A DNA stretch of 6,347 nt from Fidelibacterota bacterium (GTDB lineage Bacteria > Fidelibacterota > Fidelibacteria > Fidelibacterales > Fidelibacteraceae). A program made the position numbers and the translations under genes. A model generated the notes under the pieces. That model ran no database searches and was not told the origin of the DNA. It was given only the letters and a program-made list of their open reading frames with translations. This document shows, piece by piece, positions 1 to 5,407 of the stretch (positions within the stretch are counted from its first letter, which is position 1; every line of letters starts with the position of its first letter). The stretch spans positions 1-6,347 of the forward strand of contig DAOVOB010000071.1 in NCBI GenBank assembly GCA_030629925.1. Direction: 5' to 3'.

Positions 1-285
1 AGTGAACAGCTAAATACAATTTCCGGAATGGAACAATACAGTGAAAACACTGAACGGGCAGGCGCAATTTCCTTTAATATTAAAGACATACATGCCTATG
101 ATATCGCCATGATACTCGATAAACTGGGTATAGCTTTGCGAGTTGGCACCCACTGCGCAGAACCTCTTATGCACCATCTTGGGATAAAAGGTACAATCCG
201 GGCAAGTTTTGGGCTCTACAATACAAAAGAAGATATAGATCACTTGATTAAAGGCCTTAAAAAAGCCATTAGCATGCTACAATAA
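1..285 (+). CDS. sufS: Cysteine desulfurase SufS, C-terminal fragment (start outside window)
   Basis: The reading frame is open from base 1 and ends with TAA at 283-285, giving the last 94 residues of a class V aminotransferase-fold cysteine desulfurase. The key motif is RVGTHCAEPLM, with the persulfide-forming catalytic cysteine encoded at 154-156. It is followed by the family's C-terminal signature RASFGLYNT and a helix resembling the eeid-hlikgL ending of SufS proteins. In this family the PLP enzyme takes sulfur from L-cysteine, releases alanine, and passes the persulfide to SufE. The PLP lysine and the N-terminal two thirds lie left of the window. The SufE-type gene starting 10 bases downstream supports the SufS (group II) call over IscS. 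A CsdA-type paralogue is the main alternative, since sufBCD are not visible here. Confidence 0.93.
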   Translation, partial: SEQLNTISGMEQYSENTERAGAISFNIKDIHAYDIAMILDKLGIALRVGTHCAEPLMHHLGIKGTIRASFGLYNTKEDIDHLIKGLKKAISMLQ

Positions 286-295
286 GGATGGACTT

Positions 296-709
296 ATGAT
301 TAAAACCACACAAGAGATCCAAGATGAGATCATTGAAGCATTTTCCCTGCACAAAGATTGGATGGATAAATATGAATATTTGATCTCATTGGGGAAAACC
401 CTTCTCCCCATGGACCCTACTTTAAAGATCGATACCTTTTCTGTGCCCGGGTGTCAGAACCGTGTCTGGGTTTCTGTAGAAATTCAAGACGGGAAATTAG
501 TGATCCAAGCAGATAGCGATACTCATATCAGCAAAGGATTGATCGTCCTTGTGCTTCGTATCTTTAATGGACGCACAGTTGATGAGATCAATAATATCGA
601 TTTGTATTTTATTCGTGAAAGCGGCCTGAGGAGCAATTTGTCACCCTCACGGGCAAGTGGCCTTCTGGCTTTTATAGATCACATTAAAAATACCGCAAAA
701 ACATTGTAG
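296..709 (+). CDS. sufE: SufE family sulfur acceptor protein
   Basis: This 137-residue cytosolic protein matches the usual SufE length of about 140. The motif VPGCQNRVW holds the sulfur-accepting Cys53, equivalent to the active-site cysteine in the PGCQSQVW motif of E. coli SufE. The C-terminal part (SGLRSNLSPSRASGL, about 109-123) is the conserved SufE tail. Its role is to take the persulfide from SufS, stimulate its activity and deliver sulfur to the SufBCD scaffold for Fe-S cluster assembly. The ATG start is supported by AAGGA at 284-288, seven bases upstream, which overlaps the sufS stop codon. Such spacing suggests translational coupling with sufS. CsdE is a close homologue and cannot be excluded from this window alone. 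Confidence 0.94.
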   Translation: MIKTTQEIQDEIIEAFSLHKDWMDKYEYLISLGKTLLPMDPTLKIDTFSVPGCQNRVWVSVEIQDGKLVIQADSDTHISKGLIVLVLRIFNGRTVDEINNIDLYFIRESGLRSNLSPSRASGLLAFIDHIKNTAKTL

Positions 710-736
710 CTTTTTAAATATTATGAAGGAATCACT

Positions 737-1990
737 ATGTCCCTGTTGATTAAACAGGTTTTACTAAATAATGAATTGGTTGATATTTATATCGAGAAAA
801 ATATCTTTTTAGCGATCAAGCCCAAGCTTTCTCTTTCTGCAGATACTGTGATCGATGGATCCCGTTTTGCAATTTTGCCGGCTTTTTATAACATGCATAC
901 TCATTCCGCCATGACACTCATGCGCGGTTATGCCGATGATATTGAATTACACTCTTGGCTCGAAGATCATATTTGGCCGCTTGAAAGCAAGCTCGTTGAA
1001 GAACATGTCTATCATGGCACACGCCTTGCCGCCTTGGAGATGATCAAGAGTGGAACCGTTTTCTTTAATGATATGTACTTTTTCCCTTACGGCACGGCTA
1101 AAGCTGCAGATGAGATGGGAATGCGTGCTGATATCGCTCCGGTCTTAGTGGACGGAATGGATGCTTCAAGATCTGACGAGATGATAGCCTATGCACAAGA
1201 AGCGATCGATCATAGTAATGATTATTCATCTCGTGTTCGTTTTGCAGTTTCCCCTCATGCCATTTATACGGTTTCGGCAGATACTCTTATAAAAAGCGCT
1301 GAATTGGCAAGAAAGGAAAAATTACCTTATCAGATCCATATTTCTGAATCAAAAACCGAGGTCAAGACCTCTCTAAAACAATTTGGTTTGCGCCCGGTGC
1401 AATATCTTGAATCACTTGGAGTTCTTGGCCCAAACGTAACCGCAGTCCATTGCTTACATCTTGATGATACCGACAGAAAAATACTTAAAGAACGCGGTGT
1501 TACTATAGCGCATTGTCCCGCTTCGAACATGAAGTTGAGTTCCGGACATTTTGATTACGCTAAAACTAAAGCAGCGGGCATCAAAATGGTTGTTGCCACG
1601 GACGGCGCATGTTCTAATAATAATCTTTCCATGCTGGAAGAAATGAAGATCGCTTCCCTGCGGGAAAAGGCATATTCAGGTGATCCGACTGTCTTGCCTG
1701 CTCAAACGATCTATGATATGGCAACCGTAAATGCCGCAAAAGCTGCCGGATTGAATGCCGGTCGTATTGAAAAAGGCATGCTGGCTGACTGTTTGTTGAT
1801 CAACCTGGATCATCCTACTTTAGTTCCATCCGGTCATTTGATCTCAGACATGGTTTATAGCGCTAATCCCGAATGCATTGATACTGTCATTTGCGATGGT
1901 AATATTCTCCTGCAAAACCGTAAGGTCAAGAACGAGGAAGAAATCATCAAATGCGCGAATGAGGCCTATCTGGATTTGATAAAAAAATAA
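737..1990 (+). CDS. mtaD: 5-methylthioadenosine/S-adenosylhomocysteine deaminase-type amidohydrolase
   Basis: This 417-residue protein belongs to the metal-dependent amidohydrolase superfamily (TIM barrel; MtaD/TrzA/AtzA branch). Visible metal ligands are H54 and H56 (NMHTHSAMTLMRG), H201 (QIHISESKTEV) and D289 (ATDGACSNNNLSM). E204 fits the catalytic acid three residues after H201. H174 (SPHAIYT) and H238 (VHCLH) fit the remaining active-site histidines, and E83 in WPLESKL fits the ribose-binding glutamate seen in characterised MtaD. These residues suggest deamination of 5'-methylthioadenosine or S-adenosylhomocysteine to the inosine forms in the cytosol. One oddity is PAFYNMHTH, where most relatives have PGF-N-HTH. 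The start is supported by AAGGA at 726-730, and the gene lies 27 bases after sufE, probably in one operon. Substrate is not certain: guanine, cytosine or triazine hydrolases share this fold, though the DGA-SNN motif favours MtaD. Confidence 0.88.
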   Translation: MSLLIKQVLLNNELVDIYIEKNIFLAIKPKLSLSADTVIDGSRFAILPAFYNMHTHSAMTLMRGYADDIELHSWLEDHIWPLESKLVEEHVYHGTRLAALEMIKSGTVFFNDMYFFPYGTAKAADEMGMRADIAPVLVDGMDASRSDEMIAYAQEAIDHSNDYSSRVRFAVSPHAIYTVSADTLIKSAELARKEKLPYQIHISESKTEVKTSLKQFGLRPVQYLESLGVLGPNVTAVHCLHLDDTDRKILKERGVTIAHCPASNMKLSSGHFDYAKTKAAGIKMVVATDGACSNNNLSMLEEMKIASLREKAYSGDPTVLPAQTIYDMATVNAAKAAGLNAGRIEKGMLADCLLINLDHPTLVPSGHLISDMVYSANPECIDTVICDGNILLQNRKVKNEEEIIKCANEAYLDLIKK

Positions 1991-2082
1991 TTCTCATTTC
2001 CCGTACTCTGTATCACACATTTAGTACCCCCTTGTATTTTACATCCATAATTATATTATATTCTACGTAAGAGACCCTGATG

Positions 2083-2166
2083 GTATCAAATAGAGTCACA
2101 CCAGCAGTCTTGTATCAGTAACTAATACAATTGGAACTACGATGTAGTTCAAAATATTGTTGATAC
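2083..2166. repeat. Nested inverted repeats in the intergenic region, possible multibranch fold
   Basis: The gene-free stretch 1991-2369 contains several inverted repeats before the mobile unit begins. Here, GTATCAA (2083-2089) is complementary to TTGATAC (2160-2166). Enclosed between them are TTGTAT/ATACAA (2110-2115 with 2125-2130) and GAACTAC-GAT-GTAGTTC (2134-2150, a perfect 7-bp stem with a 3-base loop). Together they could form a closed stem with two side hairpins, in RNA or as a DNA cruciform. A rival pairing, ACAAT (2127-2131) with ATTGT (2156-2160), overlaps and cannot coexist with it. I do not recognise a known riboswitch or ncRNA family. No convincing promoter, ORF or tRNA is visible in 1991-2279. 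Confidence 0.5.
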
Positions 2167-2167
2167 A

Positions 2168-2210
2168 CTTCTACTATATTTGATTCGAGAAGAGTCCAAT
2201 ATAGTAGAAG
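2168..2210. repeat. Long perfect inverted repeat (13-bp stem)
   Basis: CTTCTACTATATT (2168-2180) is the exact reverse complement of AATATAGTAGAAG (2198-2210). The 17-base spacer can pair further as RNA: GATTC (2182-2186) with GAGTC (2192-2196), including one G-U wobble, leaving a five-base loop, after a single T/C mismatch next to the main stem. The stem is AT-rich and not followed by a T-tract, so it does not look like a standard intrinsic terminator for mtaD. It might be a mobile-element remnant, a regulatory RNA hairpin or a protein-binding palindrome. Confidence 0.7.
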
Positions 2211-2230
2211 CAATGTAAAATAGTATTATA

Positions 2231-2245
2231 AACTGCAGGGCAGTT
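2231..2245. repeat. Short hairpin AACTGC-AGG-GCAGTT
   Basis: This is a perfect 6-bp inverted repeat with a three-base loop, lying 35 bases left of the outer left palindrome of the mobile unit. It shares the short-stem, three-base-loop design of those palindromes but lacks their ACCCC/GGGGT core and the TTGTT foot. It may be unrelated or a decayed member. Confidence 0.5.
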
Positions 2246-2279
2246 CAATAGGGGGCTAAATATATATGTAAAAGACTTA

Positions 2280-2358
2280 CGACCCTAAAAGGGTCGAACA
2301 ACAATATAGGGAAACTATCTAACAAACTAGGACCCCTACGGGGTCCAACAAGTTCTTA
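2280..2358 (-). repeat. Left arm: pair of REP-like palindromes
   Basis: The arm contains an outer hairpin CGACCCT-AAA-AGGGTCG (2280-2296) and an inner hairpin GGACCCC-TAC-GGGGTCC (2330-2346), both perfect 7-bp stems with three-base loops. Read on the minus strand, away from the transposase gene, each is immediately preceded by TTGTT. The inner hairpin sits 11 bases upstream of the transposase ribosome binding site, so if transcribed it could affect transposase expression. Confidence 0.75.
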
Positions 2359-2364
2359 AGGGGG
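2358..2364 (+). promoter_or_regulatory. Ribosome binding site of the transposase gene
   Basis: AAGGGGG lies five bases upstream of the ATG at 2370. It is a strong Shine-Dalgarno match that fixes the start. It directly abuts the left repeat arm, so translation signals are part of the compact mobile unit. Confidence 0.8.
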
Positions 2365-2369
2365 ATTGT

Positions 2370-2813
2370 ATGGGAACTTACACACGCATTCTTTATCAAA
2401 TTGTTTTTCACACACAACATTGGGAACCAACCCTAACAAAGCGGAATCGCGAAAAGCTTTTTGCATTTATAGCCGGCATTTTAATTAAAAAAAACTGTTT
2501 TGTTTATCAAGTTGGCGGAATTGAAGATCATATTCATATCGCAACACATGTGCACCCTGTAATTTCAGTATCTGGATTAGTAAAAGATATTAAGCTGGCT
2601 TGTGTTGATCTTATTCGAACAGAAAAACTTTTTCCACATTTCAAAGCTTGGGATGAAGGATTTGGAGCTTTTACATATACTCCGGAAGCGCAGAAGAATC
2701 TTATACAATATGTGCTTAATCAAGAAATACATCATAAACATGAATCTGCTCGAGAAGAATATCTTCGTTTACTCAGGGAGTTTAATATTGAGTTTGAAGA
2801 AAAATATATCTAA
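2370..2813 (+). CDS. tnpA: IS200-like (Y1, HUH) transposase
   Basis: This 147-residue protein has the length and motifs of the Y1 transposase family (IS200/IS605 TnpA-like). The HUH motif is H54-I55-H56 in EDHIHIATHVHP, which would bind the divalent metal. The catalytic tyrosine is Y114 in LIQYVLNQEIHHK, with Q118 four residues later as in the IS608 enzyme, where the equivalent glutamine completes the metal site. The segments WDEGFGAFTY (94-103) and NIEFEEKYI at the end are also typical. Such enzymes act as dimers on single-stranded DNA hairpins, joining through a 5'-phosphotyrosine. All catalytic residues and the full length are present, so the enzyme looks intact. Flanking palindromes suggest it recognises the REP-like hairpins beside it. 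Whether it is a mobile IS200 or a domesticated RAYT-like enzyme cannot be decided from one copy. Confidence 0.93.
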   Translation: MGTYTRILYQIVFHTQHWEPTLTKRNREKLFAFIAGILIKKNCFVYQVGGIEDHIHIATHVHPVISVSGLVKDIKLACVDLIRTEKLFPHFKAWDEGFGAFTYTPEAQKNLIQYVLNQEIHHKHESAREEYLRLLREFNIEFEEKYI

Positions 2814-2889
2814 CAACTTGTTCAACCCCTTCGGGGTTGGATTAACTGTTGTTAAAGGTTATATATTGTTGTTGGATCCCTTCGGGATC
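2811..2889 (+). repeat. Right arm: pair of REP-like palindromes
   Basis: This arm mirrors the left one and begins on the transposase stop codon. AACTTGTT (2815-2822) is followed at once by hairpin CAACCCC-TTC-GGGGTTG (2823-2839), a perfect 7-bp stem. Then TATATTGTTGTT (2862-2873) precedes hairpin GATCCC-TTC-GGGATC (2875-2889), a 6-bp stem. As in the left arm, both hairpins have TTGTT on the transposase-proximal side, one base removed in the second. The first hairpin, three bases after the stop codon's neighbouring AAC block, might also slow or end transcription, but no T-tract follows it. Confidence 0.75.
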
Positions 2890-2980
2890 TATATGTCTAA
2901 TCCCTTATGGGTCTGGATTGACCATGTTTAAAAGTTTTATATCATTTTTGGATCTTTTGGGGATATATATGTTCAACCCC
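2821..2980 (+). repeat. Imperfect direct repeat: two units of 75/76 bases plus a truncated third
   Basis: Unit 1 is 2821-2895 and unit 2 is 2896-2971. With one single-base gap they agree at roughly 56 of 76 positions by hand alignment. Each starts with TTCAACCCC or TCTAATCCC and ends in ATATATG or CTATATG, and each contains two hairpin positions. A third unit starts at 2972 with TTCAACCCC and stops after nine bases. The palindromes in unit 2 (CCC-TTAT-GGG at 2902-2911, and a G-U dependent fold at 2952-2964) are decayed. This argues that unit 2 is an older copy of the right-arm repeat, next to the intact one. Confidence 0.7.
2959..2963 (+). promoter_or_regulatory. Shine-Dalgarno-like GGGGA before the secreted protein gene
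   Basis: GGGGA lies five bases upstream of the ATG at 2969 and is the best ribosome binding candidate for this gene. It is formed by the degenerate second palindrome of repeat unit 2, so the translation signal appears to be repeat-derived. The alternatives are poorer: ATG at 2924 has only a weak GGATT upstream, and the first in-frame start at 2849 is a TTG without a binding site. Confidence 0.5.
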
Positions 2981-3037
2981 GTCAAAGTCTTAAAAATAAT
3001 ATGTTTGATAATTATAAATGCCTCTCTTCTTTCCGGC
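2969..3037 (+). other. Signal peptide coding segment
   Basis: Residues 1-23 have a basic n-region (MFNPVKVLK), a hydrophobic core (IICLIIINASLL) and a small-residue end (SG) before QILLNEF, where the first lamin-tail strand begins. Cleavage after G23 by signal peptidase I is the likely site. There is no lipobox cysteine at the cleavage point, so a lipoprotein is unlikely. The first four codons overlap the truncated repeat. Confidence 0.75.
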
Positions 3038-5326
3038 CAAATCCTTCTCAACGAATTCATGATAGATCCTGATGATGACAATACCGGAGAATTTATTGAG
3101 ATCTATAATGCAAGCGACTCTTCTGTTGATATGTCCAGATTTTTCATTTGTGATGCCCGAGATACTGATGCGGTGATCCCCTTTCCTGATTCACTATTGC
3201 TTCCGGGGCAGTACGGACTAATACTTGATCAGGATTACTTTAACGATTACGATTTACTGGTCCCTGATTCAATTCCACGTTTTACAATTACCGATTCACG
3301 TTTTGGCATGTATGGCCTTTCAAACTCAAGTCCGAAATACTTTTCTTTACTTGCATCCAATTACCAAATAGTAGATTTCTATTTAACAGGAAAACCCCAT
3401 TGGCCAAAATCTGGACATACCATAGAGCGCATACAATGGCAAGATACTCTTTGGCAAACTTCATTAGCTATTTTTGGAACTCCCGGTTTCCGCAACTCTG
3501 TTTCACCCAAAAATAATGAAATTAAAATATCTTCTCTTCAATGCGACATACAAGACGACCATTTAAGTATATCATTTTCATTAAACAATACCGGTTTGGA
3601 AAATATGTCTGAATATTGTTTTGGATATATTGTGGATATTTCTCAACAAGAACAATGGCTTAATGATACCTTGCTATTTACGGGCAATTCCATCATTACA
3701 CCGGGTGACTCCTTCGTTATCCTACATGAATATCTTTATAGAACAAAAGGCGCCATAAGCATCCGTGCTTTTACAATATATGCAGATACCTGTAGTGTCA
3801 CACTTTCGCTTGATACTTACATCCCGCTTTCTGAGGACGATCTTATCATCAGCGAATTTGTCTGCAAGACGGGTGATAATTTTTCCACTGAATATATTGA
3901 AGTCATTTCGCGATCCAAGCTTCCTATTCAAATACAGGGAATTCAAATCGAGGACATGACGAGCGCAATTGAACTGGAATGCGACCATGTACTATACCCC
4001 GATTCTATGTTGGTACTAGCGCAATCTGCGTCTTTTAACAATGACTTTCCCAATATAAAGAACTCTCTTATCCCACCTGCGTGGCGCAGTCTGAACAACA
4101 GCGAAGACGACATTCGTTTTCTGAACTGCTCCGGTTCGATCATCTGCGATCTGCATTATGATGCTACTTGGGACATAGCTCCCGACTGTGCCATGCAACT
4201 GGTGGATACTGCTCTAAATTATTGCGACCCATTGAATTGGGAAATATCATATGTGGGCTCACCCGGCAAATATAATGAAACTCAAAAACAATTATTTAAC
4301 CTTTCATGTTATGCCTTGAAAAAAATGTTCACACCCCTTGACACACTTTGTCTTTATATAATAAACGACGGTTACTTTTCTTTGCCGGAGCAAACAATTA
4401 TATTAAGTACACCACTTATTGAACACTCGTATTTTATTCCCGAAAGCATACCCGGAGATACACTTCTGTTAATGGTCGACACCTCTGATATATTTATCGA
4501 AGGAACGCAAACTTGCACACTTGTATGTTCGCCCTACTTCACGAATTATTTAAAATATTATTATCCGTATTCTGATACACCCTGCTATTTCAACGAGATA
4601 CTTTTTGAACCTATGGACACCTATGGACAGGCTGAATTTATAGAATTGTCATGTAAGATCAAGCCCTTCGATCTTGATCAATGGAAGTTGAAAATTAATA
4701 ACTCAACTATTATGCTTGAAGGCATGCTTGTGAACACGTATAACGTTCTATGTGACAGCGATGACCCTTTGGGTAGTTATACCTATCCTTTTGACAACTT
4801 TCCTTCATTGCCCAATAGCGGTGCAGATTGTTATTTACTCGATCCTATGGAAAATATCATCGACCATTGTAATCTTCGCGAACATAATGAACTTCATATG
4901 GGGAAAAGTCTTGAAAAGCAGTTTGTAAATATTTCTTCCCATGATCCAACTATTTGGTTTTCCTCGGTTTCTCCTTCTGCAATGACCCCGGGACGTCTGA
5001 ATAGTATTACCGCACTTCCCGGGTCACGGAATGATCTTGATATTTACCCTGAGATCTTTTCACCCGGTATTGACGAGCGAATTCAATTTAGTATTGATGC
5101 TGACACGGCGCTTTCTTACTGTGAATTATTATGTTTTAATCTAGCAGGGCAACTTATCTACAGAAAGGAGCAGGCGCTTTTTTCTCAACCGGGGTGCCTT
5201 CTTTTTTGGGACGGCCGAATGGAGCATGGTGATTATCCTTCACGCGGTCTATATCTTGTCCTTGCTGTAATGCATCAAATTAATGGAAGCACCTATCAAC
5301 TACGCGGTACTTTTGCTATCAAGTGA
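2969..5326 (+). CDS. Secreted protein with three lamin-tail-like domains and FlgD-like C-terminal domain
   Basis: This 785-residue protein starts with a signal peptide (1-23). Three lamin-tail (LTD)-like domains follow, recognised by a shared pattern: an NE/SE strand, an E-[FY]-IE motif 12-13 residues later, and a closing [TS]PG-x-x-N. They lie at about 24-178 (N28-E29, E41-F-I-E44, TPGFRN 171-176), 290-440 (E296, E308-Y-I-E311, SPGKYN 431-436) and 538-680 (E543, E556-F-I-E559, TPGRLN 673-678). Beta-rich, probably Ig-like linkers lie between them (about 183-288 and 442-536). The end (about 689-785: IYPEIFSPG, NLAGQLIY, W747-D-G, RGLYLV) resembles FlgD-like Ig domains that cap exported FCB proteins and may act in sorting or surface attachment. 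The mature part has about 22 cysteines, unusual for this type. Function is unknown; bacterial LTDs often accompany exported nucleases or cell-surface proteins, but no catalytic domain is visible. The start was chosen for the signal peptide and GGGGA site. No promoter is recognised. Confidence 0.82.
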   Translation: MFNPVKVLKIICLIIINASLLSGQILLNEFMIDPDDDNTGEFIEIYNASDSSVDMSRFFICDARDTDAVIPFPDSLLLPGQYGLILDQDYFNDYDLLVPDSIPRFTITDSRFGMYGLSNSSPKYFSLLASNYQIVDFYLTGKPHWPKSGHTIERIQWQDTLWQTSLAIFGTPGFRNSVSPKNNEIKISSLQCDIQDDHLSISFSLNNTGLENMSEYCFGYIVDISQQEQWLNDTLLFTGNSIITPGDSFVILHEYLYRTKGAISIRAFTIYADTCSVTLSLDTYIPLSEDDLIISEFVCKTGDNFSTEYIEVISRSKLPIQIQGIQIEDMTSAIELECDHVLYPDSMLVLAQSASFNNDFPNIKNSLIPPAWRSLNNSEDDIRFLNCSGSIICDLHYDATWDIAPDCAMQLVDTALNYCDPLNWEISYVGSPGKYNETQKQLFNLSCYALKKMFTPLDTLCLYIINDGYFSLPEQTIILSTPLIEHSYFIPESIPGDTLLLMVDTSDIFIEGTQTCTLVCSPYFTNYLKYYYPYSDTPCYFNEILFEPMDTYGQAEFIELSCKIKPFDLDQWKLKINNSTIMLEGMLVNTYNVLCDSDDPLGSYTYPFDNFPSLPNSGADCYLLDPMENIIDHCNLREHNELHMGKSLEKQFVNISSHDPTIWFSSVSPSAMTPGRLNSITALPGSRNDLDIYPEIFSPGIDERIQFSIDADTALSYCELLCFNLAGQLIYRKEQALFSQPGCLLFWDGRMEHGDYPSRGLYLVLAVMHQINGSTYQLRGTFAIK

Positions 5327-5357
5327 TTTTGTTTAATAATTATTTTAACATAGACAC

Positions 5358-5381
5358 AAACGCCCCGAAATCGGGGCATTT
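5358..5381. terminator. Probable bidirectional intrinsic terminator between convergent genes
   Basis: GCCCCGAAATCGGGGC (5362-5377) forms a strong GC-rich hairpin, and flanking AAA (5358-5360) and TTT (5379-5381) can extend it past a C/A mismatch. It sits in the 81-base gap between two genes that both end here. T-richness after the stem is modest in both directions (ATTTGCTT on the plus strand, GTTTGTGT on the minus strand), so efficiency is uncertain, but the position and stem are what is expected of a shared terminator. Confidence 0.75.
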
Positions 5382-5407
5382 GCTTATGTAACTAAACATC
5401 GAGAATT

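Larger units (their letters stand above)
2280..2889 (+). mobile_element. IS200-like / REPtron-like unit: Y1 transposase flanked by inverted palindrome pairs
   Basis: The unit of about 610 bases holds one transposase gene between inverted arms at 2280-2358 and 2811-2889. Matching blocks in mirror positions include AACAACAATATA (2297-2308) against its exact complement at 2862-2873, and AACAAGTTCTTA (2347-2358) against TAACAACTTGTT (2811-2822, 11 of 12 when complemented). Each arm has two 15- to 17-base hairpins at the same spacing. Plain IS200/IS605 elements lack terminal inverted repeats and carry subterminal hairpins, whereas RAYT transposases are often flanked by inverted REP palindromes, so the latter arrangement fits better. 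No tnpB is present. The borders are inferred from the arms. The true cleavage points could lie outside them, and no target-site duplication is expected for this chemistry. Confidence 0.65.

Noticed and set aside
10..243. Minus-strand frame of 77 residues opposite sufS
   Set aside because: It lies antisense to an unmistakable SufS C-terminus and has no family resemblance.
2175..2182. TATATTTG as a Bacteroidota-type -7 box (TAnnTTTG)
   Set aside because: No TTG element sits at the expected distance upstream (nearest are only 12-15 bases away), the match lies inside the 13-bp inverted repeat, and the sequence is common in AT-rich DNA.
2168..2210. Long hairpin as the intrinsic terminator of mtaD
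   Set aside because: The stem is AT-rich, lies about 180 bases after the stop codon and is not followed by a T-tract on the plus strand.
2602..2931. Open frame of 109 residues overlapping the end of the transposase gene and the repeats
   Set aside because: It runs out of frame inside the transposase, has no ribosome binding site, and its second half is translated repeat sequence (a LDPFGIYM-like string). It is a shadow frame.
2823..2964. CRISPR-like array of short repeats
   Set aside because: The units are palindromic hairpins with varying stems, few in number, with repeat-like rather than unique spacers, and no cas genes are nearby.
2849..2968. N-terminal extension of the lamin-tail protein from a TTG at 2849 or ATG at 2924
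   Set aside because: The extension is translated repeat DNA, the TTG has no ribosome binding site, and starting at 2969 gives a normal 23-residue signal peptide. ATG 2924 remains a minor possibility.
3722..4198. Several small frames on both strands within the lamin-tail gene
   Set aside because: They are contained in a long coding frame with clear domain motifs, lack ribosome binding sites and resemble no protein I recognise.
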